32,021 bases of DNA from Sneathiella sp. (lineage in GTDB: Bacteria; Pseudomonadota; Alphaproteobacteria; Sneathiellales; Sneathiellaceae): positions 1 to 32,021 of the forward strand of contig JAEPMY010000028.1 in the NCBI GenBank assembly GCA_017643685.1, read 5' to 3'. Both the position numbers and the translations under genes were made by a program. Below, in pieces: positions 1 to 6,398 of this stretch (positions within the stretch are counted from its first letter, which is position 1; every line of letters begins with the position of its first letter). The notes beneath the pieces are model-generated. The model did not search any database. It was not told the DNA's origin and saw nothing but the letters and a program-made list of their open reading frames with translations.

Positions 1-776
1 CGATTAAGTTCTATTTGTAGGGTGAAGATACTGCGTGCGGGCAAGCTATAGGTCTGGGTGATATAGCCTCCGGCATATGGCTCATCATAAGAGACAGTGA
101 GCCCTCGCTGCCGAAATGCTTGGCCAACGAATTCCAGAAGATGTGGAGGGCAACTTGTCCTGAACCGGGAGCCCAACACCACATCCGCCAAGTAGAAACG
201 CTGCCTTCCCCTACCTTGATGGCCCGGCTTAGAATGGCAATCCACTAACAAGAGAGGATGAAACATACCTTGCCCCAATTTTAGCAGCTGTTTAAGGGTG
301 CTATGGTAGGGGTAATAGCAGGCTTTTAATCTGGATGCGGCTTCTGATGGGGGCAATAGTGCTGTGTAAAGATTAGTGTCTTCCTGAACCCGGCGCGGAA
401 TAACACCAAGGCCGGCATGCACGCGGGATGTCTGGCTGATATGCGCTTGAGGTAATGGACCATCGAACATTGTCGGGTCCAACTCCTCGGCCGCCCGGTT
501 TACATCGCAATACGCTCTTGGAAACTTAGCATTCAGGAGCGGTGCCCCAAGCCTCACAGCGCTTTCAAATAATTCATCGACCAGAAAATCTTCTGATTGC
601 CGCAAATCATTTTCCGTGACATCGGTCAGGGATAGGAAATCCTGACTATAGTGGCTGCCGCTATGAGGGGACGAGAAAAGGGCAGGGTAGCTCCACTCCT
701 CAGGTTCATGAAGGTGGATCAATCCTTTTTGGTTGGTGTCGGCTTTACCTTTTCCTAATGCTTTCACTTGTATCAC
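1..776 (-). CDS. N-formylglutamate amidohydrolase family protein, C-terminus cut by window edge
   Basis: I translated this by hand; the frame is open from a TGA near 814 to the window edge, with no ATG near its start. The product carries FGase-family landmarks in order: SSPHSG near the N-terminus, a CDVNR segment, HAGLGVIPR, DCHSKPG, DVVLGSRF, PYAGGYIT and QIELN. These histidines and acidic residues form the metal site of a family that hydrolyses N-formyl-glutamate to formate and glutamate, the last step of one histidine-degradation route. No hut gene is visible, so the substrate is not established. The start is unclear: GTG at 776 or 767 or TTG at 797 are possible, none with a good Shine-Dalgarno. 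About 258 codons are visible of a usual 270-290. It is divergent from cpdR. Confidence 0.85.
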   Translation of the reverse strand, partial: MIQVKALGKGKADTNQKGLIHLHEPEEWSYPALFSSPHSGSHYSQDFLSLTDVTENDLRQSEDFLVDELFESAVRLGAPLLNAKFPRAYCDVNRAAEELDPTMFDGPLPQAHISQTSRVHAGLGVIPRRVQEDTNLYTALLPPSEAASRLKACYYPYHSTLKQLLKLGQGMFHPLLLVDCHSKPGHQGRGRQRFYLADVVLGSRFRTSCPPHLLEFVGQAFRQRGLTVSYDEPYAGGYITQTYSLPARSIFTLQIELN

Positions 777-882
777 TATCCATAGAGCCAATATCAAGGG
801 GATGTGTTTTGTCCGGGCTCACCCCCAATGGTATCGTGTATGGCGTAGATTTCAATAAAAGACCAAAGGCGGCAAATAACGG

Positions 883-1254
883 ATGGCGCGGATATTACTA
901 ACTGAGGACGATAATTCCCTTCGTCATTTCTTGGCTCGTAGCTTGGAAAACGCGGGCCATGAAGTGCTGGCCTTTGGGGATGGGGAAGACGCGCTGCCGG
1001 TATTGAATGCGGGGCCTTTCGATATTCTGATTACTGATATTGTCATGCCGCGCCTTGGGGGGCTTGAGCTTGCTCAAATCGCGAAAGAGGTGCGCCCGAG
1101 CCTTCCGATTATCTATATAACGGGTTTCGCAGCTATCGCATCAGAGGCAGAGACAGACGAGGGAGATCTGTCGCAACTTCTTTCCAAACCCTTTCATCTG
1201 AATTCGTTAGTTGAGGCCGTGGACCGTGCGCTGTTTTCCGCTCAGGCCAGTTAG
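883..1254 (+). CDS. cpdR: CpdR-type single-domain response regulator
   Basis: The protein is 123 residues and is a lone receiver domain with no output domain. It has the acidic pocket E8-D9-D10, the phospho-acceptor D52 in LITDIVMP, T80 in ITGFAA and K102 in LSKPF. The opening MARILLTEDD, the FDILITDIVMP block and the LSKPFHL ending match Caulobacter CpdR closely. In that organism unphosphorylated CpdR places ClpXP at the cell pole and primes degradation of CtrA-pathway regulators; the ChpT phosphorelay inactivates it. Role here is inferred from family resemblance. It is divergent from the FGase gene and followed by tRNA-Val; I recall the FGase-cpdR pairing from other alphaproteobacteria. The stop is TAG. 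Confidence 0.9.
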   Translation: MARILLTEDDNSLRHFLARSLENAGHEVLAFGDGEDALPVLNAGPFDILITDIVMPRLGGLELAQIAKEVRPSLPIIYITGFAAIASEAETDEGDLSQLLSKPFHLNSLVEAVDRALFSAQAS

Positions 1255-1345
1255 AGCTGTCAATTGTGACAGTTTTTGAAAAAGGGTCTTGCATTGCGCC
1301 GGGACGGAGATTATAAGACCCGAACTTCGCATGCAAATGCATCGT

Positions 1346-1422
1346 GGGTGTATAGCTCAGTTGGTTAGAGCGTTGCCTTGACATGGCAGAGGTCACAAGT
1401 TCGAATCTTGTTACACCCACCA
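1346..1422 (+). tRNA. tRNA-Val (anticodon GAC), CCA encoded
   Basis: A complete 77-nt cloverleaf folds here: acceptor arms GGGTGTA and TACACCC, D arm GCTC/GAGC, anticodon stem TTGCC/GGCAG around loop TTGACAT, five-base variable loop, T arm ACAAG/CTTGT with loop TTCGAAT, discriminator A1419 and CCA at 1420-1422. The anticodon GAC reads GUC and GUU valine codons. Confidence 0.97.
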
Positions 1423-1436
1423 TCTACTCCTATATC

Positions 1437-1459
1437 AACACCCGATCGGGTGTTTTTTT
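1437..1459 (+). terminator. Rho-independent terminator after tRNA-Val
   Basis: The arms AACACCC and GGGTGTT enclose the loop GATC, followed by a run of T. It lies 15 bases after the tRNA CCA and should end that transcript. Confidence 0.9.
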
Positions 1460-1476
1460 ATGCGCTTTTTACTGTG

Positions 1477-1875
1477 TCAGCTTTTCTCGCGCTTGATTTT
1501 ATGCTGTGCGACCTTCAGGTATTTCTGAAATTTGGGGCAATCCAGTTGATCGGGATGACTGCAATTTGCAGCATGCCTCAGGCCATCTCGCATTGCAGTT
1601 AGCTCACTAATTTTTTGATCCAGTTCATCAGCTTTCTGGCGCAATTTGATACGATCAATCGTGAGGTTTTTCTCCCCGAACATGGATTTTATCTCTTCCA
1701 GTGAAAAACCGGACTTCTGCCCAAGTGCAATGAGTGACAGGCGAAGTAATATATTTCCCGGGAATAACCGTTTGAGGCCATGCCGTCCAATAGACTGAAT
1801 CAATCCTTTTTCCTCGTAATATCGGAGTGTCGAGGCAGGTAGCCCACTTGTCTTAGAGACTTCAGAAATATCCAT
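1477..1875 (-). CDS. MerR-family transcriptional regulator
   Basis: The 132-residue protein starts with the MerR winged helix-turn-helix (ISEVSKTSGLPASTLRYYEEKGLI, residues 3-26, shown as two parts: ISEVSKTSGLPAS and TLRYYEEKGLI). A dimerisation helix follows at about 71-100, then a short C-terminal tail with C105 and C113. The C-x7-C spacing equals that of the CueR metal-binding loop, so a thiol or metal ligand is conceivable; the rest of the tail does not identify one. It is divergent from the DUF2938 gene across an 79-base gap holding a 16-bp perfect dyad within a stretched promoter, the classic MerR arrangement, so it probably controls that gene and itself. Inducer unknown. Confidence 0.88.
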   Translation of the reverse strand: MDISEVSKTSGLPASTLRYYEEKGLIQSIGRHGLKRLFPGNILLRLSLIALGQKSGFSLEEIKSMFGEKNLTIDRIKLRQKADELDQKISELTAMRDGLRHAANCSHPDQLDCPKFQKYLKVAQHKIKREKS

Positions 1876-1894
1876 GTTGTGATCCGTTTTCTTA

Positions 1895-1925
1895 TTGACT
1901 TCAAGTTAACTTGAACTTGTAGAAG
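1895..1925 (+). promoter_or_regulatory. MerR-type promoter/operator between merR-like gene and DUF2938 gene
   Basis: TTGACT (1895-1900) and TAGAAG (1920-1925) are spaced by 19 bp, the overlong spacer that MerR-family activators correct by distorting DNA. The spacer holds the perfect palindrome TTCAAGTTAACTTGAA (1900-1915). Its core is identical to the centre of the known SoxR box, although the regulator next to it lacks the SoxR iron-sulphur cysteine cluster. The -10 match is weak, as is usual for such promoters. Confidence 0.75.
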
Positions 1926-1954
1926 GAGGAAATCAATAGGAAAGGAAAGATATA

Positions 1955-2458
1955 ATGATCACGCTCTCATTGCTTTTGAAGGCTCTGCTGCTTGGGGTTG
2001 GTGCGACACTCGTATTAGATATATGGGGATATCTGCTTCGGGTCGGTTTTAAGATTTCGTCATTGGATATGTGCATGGTGGGGCGTTGGATTGGCTACAT
2101 GACGAGGGGGAAATTCTGCCATGTACACATCGGAAAAGTGAGCCCTTTCCCGCTCGAAGCGTGTATCGGGTGGAGTGCGCATTTCTTAATCGGTGTTGTG
2201 TTTGCGCTGAGTTTTTTGCTTATCGTGCCTGCTGTTTGGATGGAACGCCCGACAATTTTGCCAGCGATTTTATTCGGGGTGGGAACGGTGATTTTCCCAT
2301 TTTGTGTGATGCAGCCCGCTTTCGGGTTTGGGGTTGCTGCCTCTAAAACGCCAAAACCAATGATAGCCAGGCTGAAAAGCCTTATCAGCCACGCTATGTT
2401 TGGAGTTGGCATTTATCTGTCTGCATTACTGGCGAAGGTGGCCGGATTGTTTTTTTGA
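1955..2458 (+). CDS. DUF2938 family membrane protein
   Basis: A 167-residue hydrophobic protein with about four membrane spans (near 4-25, 70-90, 95-120 and 140-165). DUF2938 landmarks are GRWIGYMTRGKFCH near residues 43-56, GWSAHFLIGVVFA, a PFCVMQPAFGFGVAASKTPKP segment (seen as PFCVMQPAFG then FGVAASKTPKP) and SHAMFGVGIYLSAL at the end. The function of the family is unknown. It follows a purine-rich AGGAAAGGAAAG leader that can serve as ribosome binding site. It is expected to be the target of the divergent MerR regulator, which suggests an inducible envelope response. Confidence 0.85.
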   Translation: MITLSLLLKALLLGVGATLVLDIWGYLLRVGFKISSLDMCMVGRWIGYMTRGKFCHVHIGKVSPFPLEACIGWSAHFLIGVVFALSFLLIVPAVWMERPTILPAILFGVGTVIFPFCVMQPAFGFGVAASKTPKPMIARLKSLISHAMFGVGIYLSALLAKVAGLFF

Positions 2459-2565
2459 GGTGAAACGAAAGAAAGTTTCAATTTTCGCTTTACAGGAAAA
2501 AAACATGCCGATAACCTTCGCCCCATGATGAATACATTTGCACTAAAACCTGTGACTATTGTGGT

Positions 2566-2597
2566 CGCCATTATTAAGAAAATAATGGCGGGGTTTT
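2566..2597 (+). terminator. Likely terminator after the DUF2938 gene
   Basis: A perfect 10-bp stem, CGCCATTATT (2566-2575) with AATAATGGCG (2581-2590), encloses loop AAGAA and is followed by GGGTTTTAATT. It lies about 110 bases after the stop; the T run is short. Confidence 0.65.
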
Positions 2598-2618
2598 AAT
2601 TATTTGTAATTAAAGCAA

Positions 2619-2637
2619 CCGCCCAAAAGGGGGGCGG
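2619..2637 (+). other. GC-rich hairpin in the leader of the P-loop gene
   Basis: CCGCCC (2619-2624) pairs with GGGCGG (2632-2637) around a seven-base loop. No T run follows. It sits about 50 bases upstream of the ATG at 2688, so it could be in the 5' leader. Any regulatory role is a guess. Confidence 0.4.
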
Positions 2638-2687
2638 ATTGCAATGGGATTTCTTCCCCCCGGGGCACAACCCGAGTGGAGAAGAAA

Positions 2688-3188
2688 ATGAACCGAAATC
2701 CTCAGTACCCAGAACCATCTCTTCATTTTTTCTGTGGTAAAATGGCCGCAGGGAAATCAACATTAGCGCGCGAGCTTGCGGAGCGTGTTGATGCTGTTTT
2801 GATCAGTGAAGATCAGTGGCTGGCGCGATTGTTTCCTGAGAGCATCAATACATTTCAGGATTATCTGACTTGTTCAGCGCGATTGAAAAGAATTCTCTCA
2901 GAGCATGTGAAGGATCTGCTGCGCTCCGGCGTGACGGTTGTTATGGACTTTCCGGGAAATACAAAATCCCAGCGGGCATGGTTTAAATCACTAGCGCGGG
3001 AGGCAGGCGTTCCCCATGTTCTGCATTTCCTCGACCGCTCCAACGCGGAATGTCTGGTGCAATTGAAAAAACGCAATAAAGAGCGTCCTTTCGGCAGCAA
3101 AGTTACCAGCCCAGAGGAGTTCATGAGCGTCACTAGCTATTTCGAAGCTCCGTCAGTGGAAGAAGGCTTTACCTTGCAGCAGCATTAA
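2688..3188 (+). CDS. P-loop ATPase/kinase-like protein (AAA_33 type)
   Basis: A 166-residue soluble protein with the Walker A motif GKMAAGKS at residues 17-24 right behind a beta strand (SLHFFC). A hydrophobic strand ending VVMDFPGN follows near residues 83-92 and is a plausible Walker B region. The C-terminal half (NKERPFGSKVTSPEEF) has the Arg-rich lid region typical of zeta-toxin/AAA_33 small-molecule kinases. Substrate unknown. I chose ATG 2688 because GGAG at 2678-2681 lies six bases upstream; an in-frame GTG at 2676 would have that Shine-Dalgarno inside the gene. It stands alone between a terminator-like hairpin and the convergent mscS gene. Confidence 0.75.
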   Translation: MNRNPQYPEPSLHFFCGKMAAGKSTLARELAERVDAVLISEDQWLARLFPESINTFQDYLTCSARLKRILSEHVKDLLRSGVTVVMDFPGNTKSQRAWFKSLAREAGVPHVLHFLDRSNAECLVQLKKRNKERPFGSKVTSPEEFMSVTSYFEAPSVEEGFTLQQH

Positions 3189-3199
3189 GCTGGGAGGTC

Positions 3200-4087
3200 T
3201 TATGGATTATTTCGCGGCGGAGGAACGATGCCAGCGGTTTGAGCACTAGAGCTACCTCGTGTTCGAAGCGGCATGGCCATTCCCTCCGGCGTGAAAAGAG
3301 CAATACCCCTTTCTTTAAGCAGCTCCAATATCTGCTTATTGACCTGATAGCGAACCTGAAAATATTTTCGGCCCGGAATCCAGGCCCGAAACCCAATGAC
3401 CAACCCACCAAAGGTGAAGTCATGAAGTCCAACTTGCGGGGTCGGGTCGCTGGAAATATCAGGGTGATTTTTCAGGATGTTTTCAATTGCTGGGATCAGG
3501 CCGTCAATATCGGCATCCTGCGCAATGGAAAATTCTAACTCCAGAATACGGGTTTCGTGTGAATTGACGATTACCTGGCCTACGATTTCCTTGTTTGGAA
3601 TGGCGATCTGTTCACCGTCCTCCCCCGTAAGGAAAGTCATGCCAAGCGTTACCTTGTCCACAATACCGTGAACGCCCAAAACGGTGATGACATTGCCAAC
3701 AACAAATGGGCGGGTCAGAATGATCGCGATGCCGGCACCAAAGTTAGACATTGGGCCTTGCAGGGCAAGGGTTGCCCCCAAAGAGACGGCACCAGCAAGG
3801 GCGATTAGAGGGGCAATGCTAATTCCAAAATTGCCAAGGGTTATAATTACCAACAAGGCAACCATGATCAGCTTGGACGTGCTCCCAATAAATTGGGAAA
3901 GCGTTGGATCAATATTTTTGGAAACCGCAAGCTTTTCAAACCGATTGCCAATCCAGTTGGCAACGATGAAGCCCAAGGCGAAAAAGACAAGCGCACCGAG
4001 AATTTGAAATCCGTATTTTACAGAAAATTCAATCGCCAGATCTACAAGCTTTGTGACAGCATCTAGATTCTGTTCCAGGCCTTCCAT
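3200..4087 (-). CDS. MscS-family small-conductance mechanosensitive channel
   Basis: The protein is about 295 residues, the size of E. coli MscS. It has two N-terminal membrane spans (GALVFFALGFIVANW and KLIMVALLVIITLGN) and then the glycine/alanine-rich pore helix with ALAGAVSLGATLALQGPMSNF, the family signature, followed by GIAIILTRPF. The cytoplasmic beta domain follows (GVHGIVDKVTLG, IPNKEIVGQVIVN) and an alpha-beta C-terminal domain to about residue 275. It opens under membrane tension to release solutes on hypo-osmotic shock. I prefer ATG 4087, which has GAAGGA upstream; ATG 4111 directly abuts the upstream TAA and lacks a good site. It is co-oriented and probably co-transcribed with the AsmA-like gene. 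Confidence 0.93.
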   Translation of the reverse strand: MEGLEQNLDAVTKLVDLAIEFSVKYGFQILGALVFFALGFIVANWIGNRFEKLAVSKNIDPTLSQFIGSTSKLIMVALLVIITLGNFGISIAPLIALAGAVSLGATLALQGPMSNFGAGIAIILTRPFVVGNVITVLGVHGIVDKVTLGMTFLTGEDGEQIAIPNKEIVGQVIVNSHETRILELEFSIAQDADIDGLIPAIENILKNHPDISSDPTPQVGLHDFTFGGLVIGFRAWIPGRKYFQVRYQVNKQILELLKERGIALFTPEGMAMPLRTRGSSSAQTAGIVPPPRNNP

Positions 4088-4111
4088 GGTGGCTTGTCCT
4101 TCTTTATTCAT

Positions 4112-4939
4112 TTAGTCGAACAGTTTCTTTACGGCGCCCGCGGCATCTTCCACGGCTTTACCCGCACCATCTACGGATGGCGCATCTTTTGTCAGTGTAT
4201 CAACTGCTTCGGTCGCTTTGTTGGTCACACCGCTGAGGCCATCTTTCAAGCCCTGCAGGGTTTTACCAACGCCGAGGCGCTCAATGACCCCCATCGCATT
4301 TTTTGTGATGGCATTGGCAACCTGTGCCGCAACTTCTGCAGGATCCGCACCGCCCTCATCTTTACCGATATCTTTAAGTTCGATAACAGGCAGGTTACCT
4401 TCAATTTTCTGATTGAGGGTAATCGGAGCTCTCACCGTTACTTTGCCATCTGTGATAGCAAGGCGGTCAATAATCAGTTTTGGATCTTCACCTTTTTCCG
4501 CGCCTTCATCAGAAGTGGAGCTGCCGTTTGAGTTTGCTTTGATGAAGTCATCGATATTCTTTTTCAGCGCGTCAAGATTGTTGCCGGTCTCATTTACTTC
4601 ATAAGTAATGGCCGGGGCAGAGACGAGAATTTCTTCGATATGGATCAGTTTCTCACTACTGTCTGAGATGTTCACTTTTACCGAAATACCCGCAAGGTCG
4701 AAAACTTTAGGTTCCTGAAAGCCTTCTGGGTTTGCGACAGACAGGTTTTTAAGCTCTCCCCGGCCGGATGTTAGATCCACATGAGCTTCACCCAGTTTTA
4801 CCTCGCTTTTGGTCACTTCGGTTCCGTATTTATTAACCGCTGCGACGATCGCTTTATCAAGCCCGAAATAAAATACCCCGACGAGAACCGCCAGAATGAT
4901 TGCAACTAGCGCAATTGCGCCACCGATAATTTTACCCAT
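4112..4939 (-). CDS. AsmA-like membrane-anchored periplasmic protein
   Basis: A 275-residue protein with one N-terminal membrane anchor (residues 4-26, IIGGAIALVAIILAVLVGVF) and a periplasmic remainder. The stretch VNKYGTEVTKSEVKLGEAHV, then GRGELKNLSVANPEGF, resembles the first beta repeat of AsmA/DUF748-type proteins, which are linked to outer-membrane lipid handling. It is far shorter than typical AsmA (about 600). A low-complexity linker (NSNGSSTSDEGAEKGED, about 136-152) separates the halves, and the C-terminal 80 residues are Ala/Gly/Lys-rich and probably helical. GGGG six bases upstream supports the start. Its TAA touches the alternative mscS ATG, so the two form an operon. The exact function is not known. 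Confidence 0.7.
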   Translation of the reverse strand: MGKIIGGAIALVAIILAVLVGVFYFGLDKAIVAAVNKYGTEVTKSEVKLGEAHVDLTSGRGELKNLSVANPEGFQEPKVFDLAGISVKVNISDSSEKLIHIEEILVSAPAITYEVNETGNNLDALKKNIDDFIKANSNGSSTSDEGAEKGEDPKLIIDRLAITDGKVTVRAPITLNQKIEGNLPVIELKDIGKDEGGADPAEVAAQVANAITKNAMGVIERLGVGKTLQGLKDGLSGVTNKATEAVDTLTKDAPSVDGAGKAVEDAAGAVKKLFD

Positions 4940-5035
4940 TGTAGCCCCATTTCTGTCTAAAAGACCGATATGTAACGGGTATAGCCGTCTTTTCGTGCCT
5001 CTTGCAAATATTTAATAGTCTTGTAATCTTGTTTT

Positions 5036-5049
5036 CAAACGATCGTTTG
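5036..5049. promoter_or_regulatory. PsrA/TetR-like palindrome upstream of the racemase gene
   Basis: CAAACGATCGTTTG is a perfect 14-bp palindrome. It fits the published PsrA recognition pattern (G/C)AAAC-N2-4-GTTT(G/C); PsrA is a TetR-family regulator of fatty-acid oxidation. It lies 86 bases before the racemase ATG and 97 bases upstream of the divergent AsmA-like start. No psrA-like gene is in the window. Confidence 0.5.
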
Positions 5050-5135
5050 GTTGGCGTTTATGCTGGCTCTAGTTGAAGGCTGGGGCTAGACTTCGAAACA
5101 GAACCCAGGCGTCTGAAATAAAGAAAGGAAGAATA

Positions 5136-6278
5136 ATGGGACCGCTTAAAGGTGTGAAAATCGTTGAAATGGGGGGCATTGGCCCGGGGCCGATGTGTGC
5201 GATGTTGCTGGCAGACATGGGGGCAGATATTGTCCGTATAGATCGCCAGACAGAATCTGGTTTGGGCATTAATAAGGGGGAGCAATTCGACCTTTTGATG
5301 CGGGGGCGTCGTTCGGTCGCAGTTGATACCAAAACGGAAGAGGGGCGTGAGTTGGTCCTCAGCCTTATCGAAGACGCCGATGCCCTGATCGAAGGTTTCC
5401 GCCCAGGGGTCATGGAGCGTCTTGGGCTTGGCCCAGATGTGGTGTTTGAACGGAACCCGCGTATTGCCTATGGTCGGATGACTGGTTGGGGGCAGGACGG
5501 GCCCATGGCGCCTGCTGCTGGACATGATCTCAATTATATTGCTCTTTCCGGTGCGCTTCATGCGATCGGCCCTGCGGGGGGCGCGCCTGTTCCGCCGCTC
5601 AACCTCGTGGGTGATTTCGGCGGTGGTGCGCTGTATCTCGCTATGGGGCTTCTGGCAGCTATTTTGGAAGCAAAAACTTCCGGCAAGGGGCAGGTTGTAG
5701 ATGTCTCCATGGTGGACGGCGCAGCTAATCTCATGACCACATTCTTTGGTCTCGCGGCTGCGGGGTTCTGGAGTGATAAGCGCGGTACCAATCTTTTGGA
5801 TGGGGGCGCTCATTTCTATGGGGTATATGAAACAAGCGATGGTGAATATGTCTCCATTGGGTCAATCGAAGCGAAATTCTATAAGTTATTGCTTGAAAAG
5901 ATGGGACTTGAAAATGAAGAGCTTCCCCATCAGATGGACGTGACCAAATGGGCAGCGCTGAAAGATAAATTCGCTGATGTCTTCAAAACCAAGACCCGTG
6001 CTGAATGGTGCGATATCATGGAAGGAACTGATATCTGCTTTGCGCCTGTTCTTTCTATGGAAGAGGCGATGGAACATCCGCACAATATTGCCCGAGAGAC
6101 CTTCGTTGAGGTAGAGGGAGTTAAGCAGCCTGCACCAGCACCGAAATTCTCTCGGACACCGTCTGAAATACAGTCTCCGCCTTGTCGCCGCGGTCAACAC
6201 ACCAAAGAAGCACTAGCTGATTGGGGGGTTGCCGGAGATCGGATCAGTACCTTGATGGAAAAAGGGGTGATCTCTTAA
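5136..6278 (+). CDS. Alpha-methylacyl-CoA racemase (CaiB/BaiF family III CoA-transferase fold)
   Basis: A 380-residue enzyme that interconverts (2R)- and (2S)-methylacyl-CoA thioesters so that branched chains can enter beta-oxidation. The catalytic residues known from Mycobacterium tuberculosis MCR (H126, D156, E241) are matched by H130 in [13 protein letters not shown]160 in [10 protein letters not shown] and E245 in GSIEAKFY, each offset by four. The nucleotide-binding N-terminus [20 protein letters not shown] is typical. I chose ATG 5136 because AAAGGAAG lies just upstream; the frame is open to 5073 but without such support. A terminator follows. A PsrA-like palindrome precedes it, consistent with fatty-acid control. 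Confidence 0.93.
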   Translation: MGPLKGVKIVEMGGIGPGPMCAMLLADMGADIVRIDRQTESGLGINKGEQFDLLMRGRRSVAVDTKTEEGRELVLSLIEDADALIEGFRPGVMERLGLGPDVVFERNPRIAYGRMTGWGQDGPMAPAAGHDLNYIALSGALHAIGPAGGAPVPPLNLVGDFGGGALYLAMGLLAAILEAKTSGKGQVVDVSMVDGAANLMTTFFGLAAAGFWSDKRGTNLLDGGAHFYGVYETSDGEYVSIGSIEAKFYKLLLEKMGLENEELPHQMDVTKWAALKDKFADVFKTKTRAEWCDIMEGTDICFAPVLSMEEAMEHPHNIARETFVEVEGVKQPAPAPKFSRTPSEIQSPPCRRGQHTKEALADWGVAGDRISTLMEKGVIS

Positions 6279-6295
6279 ACAGATTATAAACCAGC

Positions 6296-6323
6296 TAAAG
6301 GTCGGATTTATCCGGCCTTTTTT
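6296..6323 (+). terminator. Terminator after the racemase gene
   Basis: AAAGGTCGGA (6297-6306) pairs, with one G-T, with TCCGGCCTTT (6311-6320) around loop TTTA, and is followed by T's. Confidence 0.85.
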
Positions 6324-6398
6324 CATTCTGTGGGAATTTCTCACCCTTGACGTTGCGCCTGATTTACGGGACTCTAATCTCTTGAGGGGAGCGACAGA

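Noticed and set aside
1378..1602. Plus-strand ORF starting inside tRNA-Val
   Set aside because: It begins in the tRNA, crosses its terminator and overlaps the MerR gene.
5058..5813. 251-residue minus-strand ORF opposite the racemase
   Set aside because: Antisense shadow; rich in Pro/His/Arg with no domain, whereas the plus strand has complete catalytic motifs.
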